Source: Wuchereria bancrofti (Eukaryota > Nematoda > Chromadorea > Rhabditida > Onchocercidae). Taken from it: DNA of 64,000 nucleotides. The first letter of the stretch is position 1, and each line of letters starts with the position of its first letter. Shown here in pieces: positions 40,014 to 53,014 of this stretch. The translations under genes were made by a program, and so were the position numbers. The notes below the pieces were generated by a model, which saw only the letters and a list, made by a program, of their open reading frames with translations, was not told the DNA's origin and made no database searches. Location of the stretch: assembly GCA_005281725.1 (NCBI GenBank), contig SSBO01000012.1:5409564-5473563 (forward strand), in the 5' to 3' direction.

Positions 40014-43000
40014 TTAAGTATCAACAACACCGGGTTGTTCAATCCCTAGCTGTGAATCGATCAATCGAATTTTCGCTCTTTTCGATATACCTGCCAAAAC
40101 AGTTAATACACGCACACATATGCTATTCAACAAAACGCTTGTCGCAAAAACTCCGCCAACTGCAGAACATAAACGTATAAGCATTTGCAGCAGTGAACTA
40201 TAATGAAAAAATACACCACACTATATTACGCCTGTTAATGTAACTGTGGTCATCTTACCTAAAGACTAGTGCTAGAATGGTTCTATGCAATCGTTATTTT
40301 AAAATTAGTGAATTCAACGAGTCTACAAAATCTTGCTATAGAACACCAGAGAAATAAAACAATGCAAAAAGGAAAATGAATTCATGTGTTGTTCCAGATA
40401 TGATGAAAGACTTACGACTGAATACGCCTGACTTCAATAACTGTTGCCGCAAATTCATAATGGATAATGATAGCTGCATGCTTATGCACATCTTTTTTTG
40501 GCGTTTTTTTCTGCAAAATTATATTTAACCAATGAGTAAAAAAAAACTACGAAAACATTCATTCAATGAAAAAGAATTTATTCAATACTGCCACAGCAAA
40601 CCACTTCAGCCTCACATACAAAAAAGACCTGGGACCTTTCAGTAAAAAGTCATGACTCGGAAGATACTTAAAGAAAGGACTACCGTAAATGCAATCAAAC
40701 AACATATTACTGAAATCGAGGTTCAAATTTTAAATAAATCATTTCAAAAGTGAGTTGATTGAAATCTGTCTCACAAAAATGTTTTTATCGAAAGTAAAAT
40801 TACTCTTATAAAGCCAAACCATGAATGTCACGGAATATTGATATGTAAGTGTAGAGCCACCAAAAAGACCACTATGATATATTCTCGTAGGTACAACCTT
40901 TAAAAAATAACGAAATTCATCCATACCTGAAAGAACACCAGTACAAAATTGATAGGTTCTACTATTTTAGAAAGAAGAAATACGTAAAGCATAAATAACT
41001 ACACTGATAAGCATTAAAACTTACTTATCAAGTAACTTATAAAAAAAAAATTTCAAAAAAGAAATAATTCATGAAATAGAACCAAACTGCTCTATAAAGT
41101 AAGCTTAAACCTTACCCGTTTCAGAAATCTGCTCTATTCCCGCTAGAGGAGTCACAAGACCATATATGGTGGGACCAAAATTGAAGCGCTCAATTCGGTG
41201 AGAAACATTACCAGCTAGAAAGAAAGAACTGCATTTGTTCGTAGCTATTAGTTATTTGAGAATCACAATCTGCCATTCAAAGCAGCTCGTTGATGTAATT
41301 GATGTATCCGTTTGATGGAAATTATCATTAATAGCTTTAATATCACTTAGCCACATAAACAAGGCAATAATGAGTTCTCATAAAAGACACTTACGGATAT
41401 TTTTGTATCAGCAAATAAAAAACTACAATAGTTAATTTAAACGATGCAGGAAAACATAGTGACATAATTCCGAACTTACACCATATAAAAAAACTTACGG
41501 TTGGAAAGTCCACCAAAATGAGCAAAAATGCCATCGACGCCTAGGCCTTTACCAGTGCTAACAACAAAACTATCACCTTTGACTTTGTTGACACGCATAC
41601 GACCATGTATCCGGCAAGCAGTGCCTTCATTCTTTTCTGAGTTACCTGTAACCAATAAAGCATTTATAATTTAAATTTTTTTATGATTTCGAAATGTCCT
41701 TCTGCAAAAAAAAAGATGCAATGTAATGCTGTAGGATGATTTCTTGACTGTATTATCATAATGACACATTTTCGTACTACACTTTTCACCTTTTCCAAAG
41801 AAATAGTAAATAAAACAGTTTTTTTAATCCCTATTTTAACTCTATTCAGTACTAAAATAAATTTTATGTTGACCAAAAACGAAGCGCGTTATTACTCTTT
41901 AGCTTTTTTTGCTCTTTTGAAGTTTGATCAATAAAGCTTACTTGCAACAACATGAAAAACGTTAAATCCGTTTCCAATTAATATCAACATCCCACCGTCC
42001 ATGGACTCCTTTGGGTTTTTCTTCTTCTCCAACTGTATCGCATGCGCTTCTTCTCGTTGCTTTGTTTCTGCTTCATTTTTCAAACCCTCCTCCACTTGTC
42101 CGCTGATAAAAGTCATCTACAGAACCCCAACAATGTTCAGTAAACAAATATTGTAAAAATGATGATTGAAAACTAATTTACAAATTGATCACATCAATGG
42201 GACGAGACCTTTTTCCTTAAAGTCCGACTGTGTCATTCTGAAAACAAATAGAATTACTTCATCAAGACTCTTAAACAAAGTGGTTCCTTCTTTGGTACGA
42301 TGCTGCACTTTCTTCAGTTCATTCCAATACATCGCTTCTTTCTCCGTAAATTCGAAACGGGTTGGATCATGTTTGAATTCATTCACAGAACTGAATTCAT
42401 GTGAGGTAGTACCCGTGAGATGTGCCATTAAATTCGTGCAAGGAGTTGCAACTATCATATCCAATTCCAATTCAGGATGCCTGAACATGAGAAGAGAAAG
42501 TATCCAAACTACTTCCGGATTTTACCCAAAAACGCATAACTGCATGAACAGAAATATTACAGTTACAATGAAAAGAAATCTTCTACTTACTCACTGAAAG
42601 CTGTGTCCACTGAGAATCTGTAATAATGTCCTTCGCCATCGTAAAAATAATTTCGTAACTCGCCAAAGACTAATGCTGCGATGATGAGGAATGATAAACT
42701 TGCAACTGTAAAACTAGTGTTACGTATGAGTAATCAAACAAAAAAGTCAACCGTAGATAAACGACAAGTCCCTACTTAAATTTTTCTTAATTAAGCTAAA
42801 ATTAAAGTACTGCAACAGAATATGACCGAAATTAGCATTAAAATGCTTCTAATAAAAAAAGGTTGCGCATAAAGCAATATCAACTATAACACTCCGAAAA
42901 TATTTGAATGTGCACATCTTGCCGTCCCAATCATCCAATCAATTTCTAAGCTAAAATTTAGTTTGTCGCATAATGAAAGATCTAAAAAGCGTCGATATCC

Positions 43001-43264
43001 CCACATATCAAAATAATTTTTGGGAACAACTAAATAAACTATTCTTTGAAAACTTCATACATGCATTTTTCTAGCCACATGGAAGTGGGAAAGTAATCAG
43101 AAATGGTACGCAATTTTCGAAAGTAGCTCACGGAATCCACCAGTAGCTCGCTTCTCCTCACTAACTTCATCCACCGTCTTGTTAAATGCATCGAAATCTC
43201 GGACAACTTCCTGAACCGTTGGACGTCGATGGCGAATTGTTGTATTCGGCAACAGCAATGACAT
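40014..43264 (-). CDS. ERGIC2: ERGIC2-like ER-Golgi transport protein
   Basis: Nine exons (43132-43264, 42591-42705, 42258-42480, 41942-42116, 41499-41645, 41116-41214, 40820-40926, 40416-40510, 40014-40197) join in phase to about 425 residues; human ERGIC2 has 377. ERGIC2 cycles between ER and Golgi with ERGIC3 and has two membrane spans around a large luminal domain. The model shows VVRDFDAFNKTVDEVS, then the first span (LASLSFLIIAALVF, about 45-60). In the lumen are HPELELDMIVATPC, CRIHGRMRVNKVKGD, NVSHRIERFNFGP and FLKVVPTRIYHSG, and the second span is near LIRLCSAVGGVFATSVLLNS. A charged insert in exon 4 (KNEAETKQREEAHAIQLEKK) lengthens the luminal part. The exon 3 donor at 42258 was preferred because it rejoins in phase; exon 3 could also be read on through 42189. 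The reading frame also stays open upstream of the ATG (see separate entry). Confidence 0.9.
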
Positions 43265-43635
43265 ACTCACATCCAAGATGGTTCGCGAGAATCGCCAACG
43301 ACCTTCTGGAGTTGTTTTGATGATATCCCAATACGAAAGCAGTGTGTTCTATGAAGAATGTGTAAAACTATAACGAGAATGGAGATAAAAGAAATGTATG
43401 GAAATGTGAGAGATAGAAGAGACAATGAAATATGGAAGTTTTGAGGAGGAATGTGGAAATTACATACATTTATTCTTAGTAAATCGGATCTCGACCGGCC
43501 GTATTTTTTCTGAGCGATTGTGGAAGATTTAGGTATATTGTTTGTGGTGGGACGTTTGTTAACAAGGCGATCTGTCTGCTCTTCAATACCTCTAGAATAA
43601 AGTTGTGGTGCTACGCAGCATGCAGTGTATACAAA
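43265..43635 (-). other. Coding-like upstream exons of ERGIC2
   Basis: The frame of ERGIC2 exon 1 continues open upstream of its ATG to an acceptor at 43349 (NTLLSYWDIIKTTPEGRW...RTILD). A further exon, 43468-43591 or 43468-43635 (QTDRLVNKRPTTNNIPKSS), ends at a GTATGT donor in matching phase. No in-frame Met was found. This may be a long 5' leader that happens to be open, an N-terminal extension starting in an unseen exon, or exons of another transcript using the GTGAGT donor just before the ATG. Confidence 0.4.
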
Positions 43636-44394
43636 CTGCAATATTATAGGCTCACATTGCTATCAGTTTGCCGTTATAAAACGGTTATGATATATATTAC
43701 GTATTCAGGAAAATTATGGTAAGAATACGCGTAAATTGCTACGAAGCGTAATGTCTTCTGTTATGAAGTAAAGGAGAGAGCGATAAACTATGCAATGAGC
43801 CTTGAGTAACGACGGTTTCAAAACAAGGACAAGATTTTAACGCTGCTTCAGGTAGTTGTTTTTTGGTTGCATTGTATAAAGATGTGATAAAGTAAAACAA
43901 TTTGATTTGAATTTATTTAAGCATGTAGTACTGTCAAGACACTTCAGTGACACGAGAACATGGATATTACATTTGGGAAAATTAATTAAACATTAAACAT
44001 TTAGAAATTGATCGCATTAGAGTCGATTCTTTTTTTTATTTTTTCTTTCAGATAACATTATATGTTACATTGAAACCTGGTTAAAAGCTAAATGAAGTTG
44101 TTTTTATTTCGCTGGTAAACATAAAAACCGTATTCATTCAAATTGAAATTCTGGTTATTACAAAATTTAAGGCCTCACAGTCCCAGAGCTGAACATTTTC
44201 ACAAAATTTTGAGTGGACTAAATGATTGGTTTTTGTGGAAGAATTCTATATTTTTTTATAAGTAGTTGAGAAAGCAATAAAGAAATCCGAAGTCCTTATT
44301 CTTTTATTCAGCGAGTAGTTTGCGCAGTTTTTAAACTTATCGTTCAGTTATCAGTCTAAAAATAGCGTTTACTAGCTGAGAAAGTCCTTTGTTT
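43636..44394. other. Spacer between aminopeptidase and ERGIC2
   Basis: Same-strand neighbours with about 0.75-1.1 kb between the aminopeptidase stop and the first ERGIC2-side exon. No feature seen. The distance is longer than usual inside a nematode operon. Confidence 0.4.
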
Positions 44395-47300
44395 TCATCG
44401 TGCGGTAACTGACTTGTTTTTTACGGCTTTAATAACTCTTAACAAAAAATGTTCAATTCTTGGTGTGGCAATTTCATCAATCCATTGAAATTTGCGATGT
44501 AAATAATCGATGTGTGGCTTCATATAAGGGCCCCAGTCAGGTACAATATTAACCAGCCATTCTAACTCGCTGAGTGAGCGTACCGAATGTACAAGTGTTT
44601 GAGCTACTTGAGTTGTTTGATCTGTTTCTGTCGAAAATAATAGTTTACGCTCTGTCAGTGGCATATCAGCGATTTCCCTCCAAAATAATGCTCGGAATTT
44701 CTTGTTATATAGTAGTGTGAATTCATTCTGTAATAATTTTCGTCATTAATTTGAAAAGAAAAGCGGAAATCAGCATTACAAAAGGAATCGATAAAGGAAG
44801 GTGAAGCAATTACAGATAGTTGACTGGAATCATATCTGTATTTTGTTTTACACTGCTCGAAGTGTCATTAGGAAATAACTACTGCCATATAAATTTTAAC
44901 ATACGTATTGTCGCTGCATACCTCATAGAAAGAATATTTCCTTTTATCAAGAGATGCCGCAGTTTTTGCAAAAATTTCACAGAAACATTAAATTGACACA
45001 AAACAATCGTAGTTATTGTGTGGATATCTCCACCTTTTATGCATGAAACTATTATTAAAAGTTGCATTTATTTTACACTAGGAATTTAAAATAAGAGCAA
45101 TTCTTTGAGCTGTAAGTGAAGGGGAATCATTTCGTTAAATTATTGAAAGTATAGGATTGTATTATCTCTCTATGACGACGTTGTGTAAATTATCTTTTTG
45201 TATTCCCGTTTAACATTCTTTTTAAATTCAAACATTGAAAATACGACATCGGTTCTGTAGCATAATTAAGAAAAATCTGTATCGTAATGTGCGATATGCA
45301 GACGACAAATTTCTTCTAGAAAACGTTTTTGTATCGACTACTCGCTGTTAAAATATCTCTCTTCTCCATACCTTTATTGCTATGAACTTTCGCCTTAGAT
45401 TAAGATGCTTAGTTATATTTCTCCTGAAGTAAAAATGGTCTTTTCTGATCACTCGGAGAAAAAATAAATTTACAGCAGGAAAGGAACGGTCGTATTTTCT
45501 CTCTCTCTCTCTCTCTCTCGAAGTAATACGTCAAGAAACAGCTGGAAGAATTCTCGACTGTGGTGAATCTAACATATTAAAATCCCATCTCCTATCCATT
45601 TTTTCAAATCTTAAATCAGTATTTCCAAAATATTTGTAAATTAGATTCACCAATACCTACAGATTAGACACCTAAGGTATTCCTTTCTCTTAACGACGTT
45701 AGGAAAAAGCTCACATGGAATATATGATATTCAGTAACTGAAACAGCTGGGAGAATTCTCGATAAGATGTAGGAAAAGCGAGCATGTCCGTAACATTATG
45801 ATTGGATACATTTCATTTATGAAACATTGCCACTTCAAAGTACAATTTGTGTAGTTTCATTTCTTCGTGAGAAGTCATGTCACTTAAAAAGTGTAATTTC
45901 ATAAAGTTACCTGCAGCATGGCAGTATAAACAGCTGCATTTCGTGTTGCAATGATCTGACTTGCAACTTTCTTGAGAATGTGTTCATTGCGTACACATGT
46001 CGCCAGTTGTAGTGTGGTCGTCCATCTACCGCTGAACTGCTTCAAACCATTTTCAACCAAATCATGTCCATCTTTGGTACCTTGAGTGAATAAATGATGG
46101 CAAATAGCAGTCATTTGCGAGTAGTGGTCACCTTTTGCCAAACCACCCGATTTTAACCATTGTTCTACCTAGCAAAAAAATTTAATCTCTGCTAGATGAA
46201 CTTTGGGGTTATGCTAACATTATGGAATTAGCAAATTAATGAAACAATATTAATTTTCCTGAAATCAAATCTCGAGAGAAGGAATTTAAAATGAAAATGC
46301 TTTTTACTGCTAAAGCGACCTTGTCTTCTGGATCACATGTTGACAAATTCACCGCACATCGAAGTTTATAAAATTGGATAAGTCGGTTTGCATCAAGTAA
46401 CCATAATGCGGCTAGTTCAGGTTTTGTCTTCGTGTCATCCATTACTTTATCAAGCCATTGAGTGACCTAAATATTTTCTTCTGGCTGAAAAGTGAGTAAA
46501 AATTTAGTCTGATCTTTGAAACACATTAACCAACTTTACTTCCCGTATGTGACATCAACCTCGTCACTTTAGATTTTATTAGTTTCTATGGAATTAATAT
46601 ATATTATATTAAGGGTTATATCTGGACTTCTCTTAGGAATAGTAAAAGCAAGCTGTTGATTGAACTTCCGCGAAACATGTCGAAAAAGCGGTATAATGCA
46701 TCCAAGCCAAATAATAAAAGACCAACATCATTTTCTTTGGTCAAATAGCTGAAATATTTCCTGCAATAGTCTTTCCGAACACCGACGAAGATTCGGAAAA
46801 CATTCACTGTGAGAACCCATATGAATGTGTTACATAGTGCTTACCTTAAAATGTACAGGTAGAGTTCGGGAACGCTCGACTGTTTAAGGTAGAATTCGGA
46901 ATCGAGTATCAATTGTATGCGGGAATATAATGGTATGGATAAATGATTCTCATGTAGCTAAAAAAATTTCTCTTTCATTTCATTACTTTGAAAAACTCCT
47001 TTTTAGATTTTAGCAAAGTTTTGGACAATTAGTTCTTACCAGTTTTGCTAACATCTTCCAATTTTCAATATCATAGTTGACGCGATATGGATATTTCCAA
47101 TTAACATTTGCCAGAAGTGCTGCTGAAGTTTGGTCTTTCTTATCTGTGAGCACCACAGTTTTGTTGTGTAGCCAAAATTCTCTTATTGTATCAGCTAAAA
47201 ATTTACCAACAAAAAGTCTTACTGCTATATTCACAAGGTGCTCTTGAAATATATTTGTATACATTTTTCTTTGTATACAAAAATGTATTTTTTTCTTACC

Positions 47301-50300
47301 AAAAACATTCGTTTTGGAGCTTAGCTGATAACTGAAAGGTATTGACCAGAATTGCTTTCCTCGAGCTGATCGCCAATTTTCTTTTATTTTCCGATAATGC
47401 CGCTCTTTTTTTCTACCAATAAACTGATCACCATCAACCTGACTTTTTAAGAAATTTTTTGCTCAAAAAACTGAAAGCAATTCAGTACGAAAACAACTCG
47501 ATTTCATAAAAACTACAAATCTGTGGAAGAGACTAACTATTTGTTTGATTTTAGCTGCTTGCTTCTTCGAATTGGTCCATATATTTTCAATACTACGTTG
47601 TTTGTTTACAGACTCTACGTAAAAATATGATTTTTCATTTGCGTTTCTAACTTTAATTTTTTTCGATCTACCTGAAAAAATTTTTGTAACGACAACTAAC
47701 TCAAAATTAAGTTTTTTACTTACATACAAAATTGTGAAAGCTAGTGAATAAAATGCATGAGAAGTTACCTGTATTATGATTCTTTATTCTTGATCCAGTG
47801 GGAAACTTATCCATCCATTCCTTCATTCTTACTTTTTTAATGGATTCTTTGGAATTCTTTACATTATAATGTCTTGTACTAGCACCTCGTAAATAAATGA
47901 CGTAACGATTTTGATCGGATGGTCGCGGGATAAGACGTATACTGCCATAGTCATAATTTCGACTTAAATCAGGTTCACTTCAAAAAATATTCACGACTAA
48001 TTTTTCGGAATATTTTGAAAAGAAGTTAACCCAGGCAAAAAAAGAAAATATAAATAGCGTTTGTAATGATCATGGAAGTACAATAAAAAGGTAAAAGTCA
48101 TTTTGACTACACAGTATATAATCAAGCTTGAAATTGATAACATGCAGCATAGTTAGGAGAATGTACGAGATAAACTGGAGAAATGAAAACGAAATTTGAT
48201 GTTCCAATAGAAGCACAATTGAACTCTCCTGCCTTCTTGCATTTAATAATGACAGTAAGAACAATTTATGGAAATAAAGATGAATAGTAAAAAAGATGGA
48301 TAGCTTAAAAATAGAGATGATTCTGAAATTTCTGCAGTTACCTTGCAGAGGCTTCAAAATAATTAACGCATGCTTCCCTTGAAGTTCTATTTACTCACCT
48401 CACCAACACTTCAGGCATCCCATCGTTAAGAAGCCACGGTTCAATAACATTTTCAAGCTTCTTGTTTTGCAAGCCATGGTCAGTATACGCAGGCATTGCC
48501 TTCCACAATGCTGATCGTCCAATACTTTTGTAGGCGTTCGTTTTTAAAAATCTGAATACACAGGGAAAATTTTACAAGCCTCACATAATTAGGTAAATAG
48601 GACTGTGCTATGGTTTCAAAGACACATAGATTTACCTCCTGACACCTTCACGGAAGTTATCCTTCCCAACTAGATCGCACATCATCTTAACAATAACAGC
48701 TCCTTTCGTATACAAATGGTACGGATTGAAAGAGTTTTCTACTTCCTCTTCGGTTCTGAAACGTTTCACCAGCGCCATCTTCTCACTTGAGGTCTGCAAC
48801 AATCTAGCTAAGCAATGGAACACAGTAGAAGTAAAAAAATAGAAATTGTTCTGAAAAAAGTGAGGTAGAAGTGAAAATTTAAATAACCTGTCTTGACAGT
48901 AACTGAGAAAGGCGGAGAAAGTATTCGTTAGTGGCTAGAATTGGACGCTGTTTTTTCAATAAATCATTTACATAATACGATGCAAATCCTTCGCTTAACC
49001 ACAGCTCAGACCAATCATTTATTGTGACCAAATTTCCAAACCTGGTGGTATTAATAAAATGAAATTACTTCGTTTATTTATTGAATCAATGTAAACTTCA
49101 AACATTTACCATTGATGGACAAGTTCATGTGTAATGATTTTTTCGATATCATATTGTTCAGCCAATAAATCCACTGTCATATTTGCGCTACCTCAACGAT
49201 AATCATCAAATACCACTGATCCAAAGTGAAATTTATTTTGAATTTGAAGTATATGCTTGAATGCAATACTGAACAGTTTCCTATCCGTGAATTATGAATA
49301 TGCAATTTCTTTTAAATTTACTTTCGAGCAATGAATCTAGTAAAAATAATTCCTTCTGGAATACAATTAGTCCCCAGTTTTCCATGCCGCTAACCGGAAA
49401 TGAATGAGCAGCCACAAAATCGATTTTTGAAAGAGGATAAGGTACCTGAAATATATAAAAGCTTTTTTTGTATAGATCTAGGCTTTTAAATTAGCATAAG
49501 AAATATGTTTAGAATTGAAATCATGAATCTTTCGAATCAATCAAATAATTCAATTTATTTCAGTTTAATTCACCTCGGTCCAAGTTGATTTTTTTTTTCA
49601 CTACACTGATTTTACTGAAAAACATTTCTCATTCATCATTCAGAATTATTTAACATGAGAAACCCTATGTCTCAGACGAATTTGTATATGTAGCACCAAC
49701 ATCAAATTTTACATCAAATTTCTGCCATTTTTACTGGGACTTACAACAAACTCTTTTGCAAGTTGATTAAACATATAAGGAGAAAAGTTTGCAGCAAATT
49801 TTGCATAGACGAGATCTTCTGGAAACGTCCATATGGTGAGTGGTACATCAGATCCGGTGGTTCTCTCCAAGTTGCTGTATGGACCTTAAATGTTTATAAC
49901 CTATTCGATCTTACTGTTATTTAATTCAGCGTAGTTTTGTTTTTTGGCTCTAAAAATTCCATTTAATTTTTAAACACTTGAATAGAAATTTAAGTCGAGA
50001 ATTTGTGCTGTATAGCTAACTGTATGAAATTATACAGTTTAAAAGGAACCAAAAGCAAATGCGAGTAAAAACGCTGGAATTGGTGGTGTTTCTCGGAATG
50101 TTGTGCGAACAAAAGAATGTCGTTGCTTTTGAATGAAATGAAGTGGTGCCGCATTTGTTAAAACCGTGATCGAAGTTGAATGTAGTATGGTGATATTGTA
50201 TATAGCCTTGAAAAAAAAAAAGTATATTAAGAAGTTATCTGAGATTTACAACAGAAATTTTTGTTTCTATTGTTGTAATTTCAATGATGTTTGAAAATGG

Positions 50301-53014
50301 ATAACGTAATCCTGAATACTACCTGAAGCTTTTAAAATTTCACAACAATACACTAAATGTATGTCAATACTTTCTAAACATTTATGAAATAATTATTTTT
50401 TACCAGATTGTATTCACTAAATTGTTGCAATTTTTTGTTATCTACTTCAGTTGCAAACATTTTTGAATGTTTATTGTAAGCACAACACCTTCCAACTTGG
50501 TTCATCCCAACATGGGAAAAAAGTTCTGGCCAATAATGGTTGAAATTTCGTAGTAAAACTGATTATTGGTAAGTGATGATTTTTTGGTAATGAATTAACA
50601 TCCTGAAATATTAAATGACACACCCATAAACTTACACAGTTTAACTAGCACTTAAAATAATTGGAGAAGAGGGTGCAAAAAAAAAAAGAAAAAAATAATA
50701 ATTGGAGAAGAGGGTGTAAAGGATGGATATATTAACCGCATAATGATTTTGTTTTGATAGATGTGTTACTTATACCGTAGTTTGTTTATTCAGAGAATAA
50801 ATTGCGTTATTTCAGAGAGAATAAAAAAAATTTATGTTGAAATATTGGCATATTTTTATGAAATATTATGCAAGTACTTCTTACTTGTCTTATACCGCGA
50901 TAACATTGCACTCCTCCATTGTTGTCTTTGCAAATCTTTGTAACAAACTGCATTTCGAGCGTGTACCTAAGCAAACAATTTATGATCAATCGTATTTTAC
51001 TATCACGGTACACAGTATTTTCCTTTTAATGTTTCCATTTTTTTTCCTTCCCACAAAAATTCTGTATCTTCATATGCTCTTTTAGAGTTTTAATACCATT
51101 AAAAAAAGCGAACCATCCATTTTTCAAAGGTTGTTCGAGTTGGAGTCGAATTACCTTAGCACGATGCTCTCGTTTAAGTCTCTCTATCCTAACAACCTTT
51201 CCTGAAAGATTGCAATAAATGATCTGATATCTATATTTATGAACCATCGGTGCGAAAACTGAGTATCTTATACCCAGAAACATGCTGCAAAAAGTGAGTG
51301 ATAATTCGTAAATTGGTTTTGTCAAGATTAGAACGGGAAGAAAACAAACCTTGATGATGTAGACGCACTCCGTCGATATGTACATTTGCTGCTGCATGAA
51401 AGACAACTTCATGGAGTGTTGTAGAATTAACATATGATTTAAGAAGTATCGATATATTGCCAGAAATTTGTTCTTTTGAGATCACCTTAGTGAAATCTAA
51501 CTGAACATAAATGCATTAATTAGTCTTTATATTATCAGAATCGCTGCAAAACGCAATAAATTAAAGAAGACTAAAATTTGAGCAAACTTGAATTTCATGC
51601 TACTAGACACAACCTGTGAATAAAAGAGTTGAAAGGATTTGCAGTAATTCCCTTAAGAAATATTTTATAAACTATCTGCTTTAGTTAATTAAAGCGTTAT
51701 TATTCACATTATGTCTATTTATGCTCATTCATTTTAGTGTGTTAGCAGTGTAAAATTTTTGGTATGAAAGCTTAAAAAAAGGAATGAGATGAGATACCTG
51801 TAGATCATAATGTTCAGGTCGAAGTGTTCTAGGTAGTCTTATCAAAGGTACTTTTCGATGTTTCTGGGCTGTAGCAGAACTCAGAGAGAAATGAAGTGCC
51901 CATGGAGTGATGGAATTTGATAAAGGTGGATATACACTCAATAACGTAATATTCTTCGCCACTGTTTCTTCGTCGTTCTCCTAATATTTATTTAAAAATT
52001 CAGATCAAATAGCAAAAATTTGGAAAATGTTGTCTTTGACTTCTATTCAATGTTTGTAAAAAAAGATATCAAATTTCTTTGAAATTTACTTATGCTTGAA
52101 ATCTAATTTATAATAAATGATAATTCTACCCTTAGCTTAACTAACGGGTAGATTAAAATAAATGTTTAGACGACTGATAATGCCAGATCTATTCGAAAAG
52201 CTGGTAATTCAATCGTATTCGTTGTACAACTGCAGTTATTTTTGATAATGAAGATAAAACATTAGATAGCAATAATACCATATCAATTTTAGAAATGACA
52301 AGATGATAATTTATTATATTGAGTTAATGCTCGATGTCGTTACTCCGTTAAGTCAGTGAAGTTGTTATCTTAAATGTTGCTAATTTATGTCATCACGAGA
52401 AAATATATTTTACACATAACTAAATACGAATTAGTCTAAGACATTCAGAAAAGAATTTTGCTTTGCAGAGACAAAGCAAATGGTTTGGAGTTCTGGTGAG
52501 TTTATTCTGGAGAGCTTAGTTCTGAAGAGAAAAATAGTTTAGATTCTGATAGACTTACAAAACAGTTACAAAGCGAAGCAAATTAATGAACTGAAAGGAA
52601 GAAAAAGGACGGATAGTATATGAATTATTAAACTTTCAATTTTCGAAATTTCTTACACAAGAAATAAGCTAGTCTTAGCTTCAAATAAATATCGATAAAT
52701 GTAATAAACTCTACCACCTGATGCGCACTCTTTTCCGACTTCGCGATCCAGTGCCCTATCAAAAATGCCAAAAGCACGCCAAAAATAAACATTGTCAACA
52801 TCAAGAAAAGCAGAATACATTTCCCCAACCAACTCGAACATTTTTTGTTTAGAAATGAACAATGTGATGAAAAGCTGTCCACTGTACCTTAATTTTTTTT
52901 TTATTGATTTTATTTAAAAGGAATCAAATTTCGCCTAGTCTGGATTTTTTTTGGATCAGCTTATCTCACAGAAGCTTACCGATCCTGCAGGTTCATTACC
53001 CAAGAATTTTCCAT
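44395..53014 (-). CDS. Type II membrane M1 aminopeptidase, one in-frame TGA
   Basis: Twenty-three exons in consistent phase: 52980-53014, 52718-52874, 51798-51980, 51350-51500, 51114-51201, 50885-50966, 50489-50602, 50050-50206, 49745-49884, 49322-49445, 49110-49215, 48888-49041, 48636-48793, 48399-48551, 47769-47977, 47538-47671, 47300-47438, 47040-47194, 46845-46957, 46628-46748, 46320-46466, 45911-46168, 44395-44727 (1137 codons). A cytosolic tail (MENSWVMNLQD) precedes a single span (LLFLMLTMFIFGVLLAFLIG), so an ectoenzyme trimming N-terminal residues of peptides is expected. Family landmarks are RLPRTLRPEHYDLQ, FFPCWDEP, the substrate motif as SGMENWG (388-394), zinc site HELVHQW (440-446) and zinc ligand E463 in LSEGFASY, followed by the ERAP1-like C-terminal helical repeats. 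A basic insert with many Lys lies at about 605-700. A TGA at 49193-49195 (codon 418) interrupts an otherwise clean frame. Confidence 0.85.
45499..45519. repeat. (CT)n microsatellite
   Basis: About ten CT units in an aminopeptidase intron (between exons 44395-44727 and 45911-46168). Confidence 0.85.
50656..50719. repeat. Direct repeat around an A-rich tract
   Basis: AATTGGAGAAGAGGGTG followed by C or T and AAA occurs twice about 42 bases apart, flanking an A-rich run, inside an aminopeptidase intron. Likely slippage or a local duplication. Confidence 0.6.

Noticed and set aside
42166..42597. 143-codon plus-strand ORF
   Set aside because: Shadow of the ERGIC2 exon at 42258-42480.
49193..49195. 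Selenocysteine reading of the aminopeptidase TGA
   Set aside because: M1 aminopeptidases have no known selenoproteins, the position is not catalytic, and no SECIS element was identified.
49189..49213. Micro-intron GTATTTG...GGTAG of about 26 bases that would remove the TGA
   Set aside because: Too short for normal nematode splicing and it would delete codons that the frame otherwise uses.
50435..50500. Apparent frameshift in the aminopeptidase after CWDEPSWK
   Set aside because: Explained by a GTGTTG donor; the next exon (50050-50206) continues AIYNITILHS in phase.
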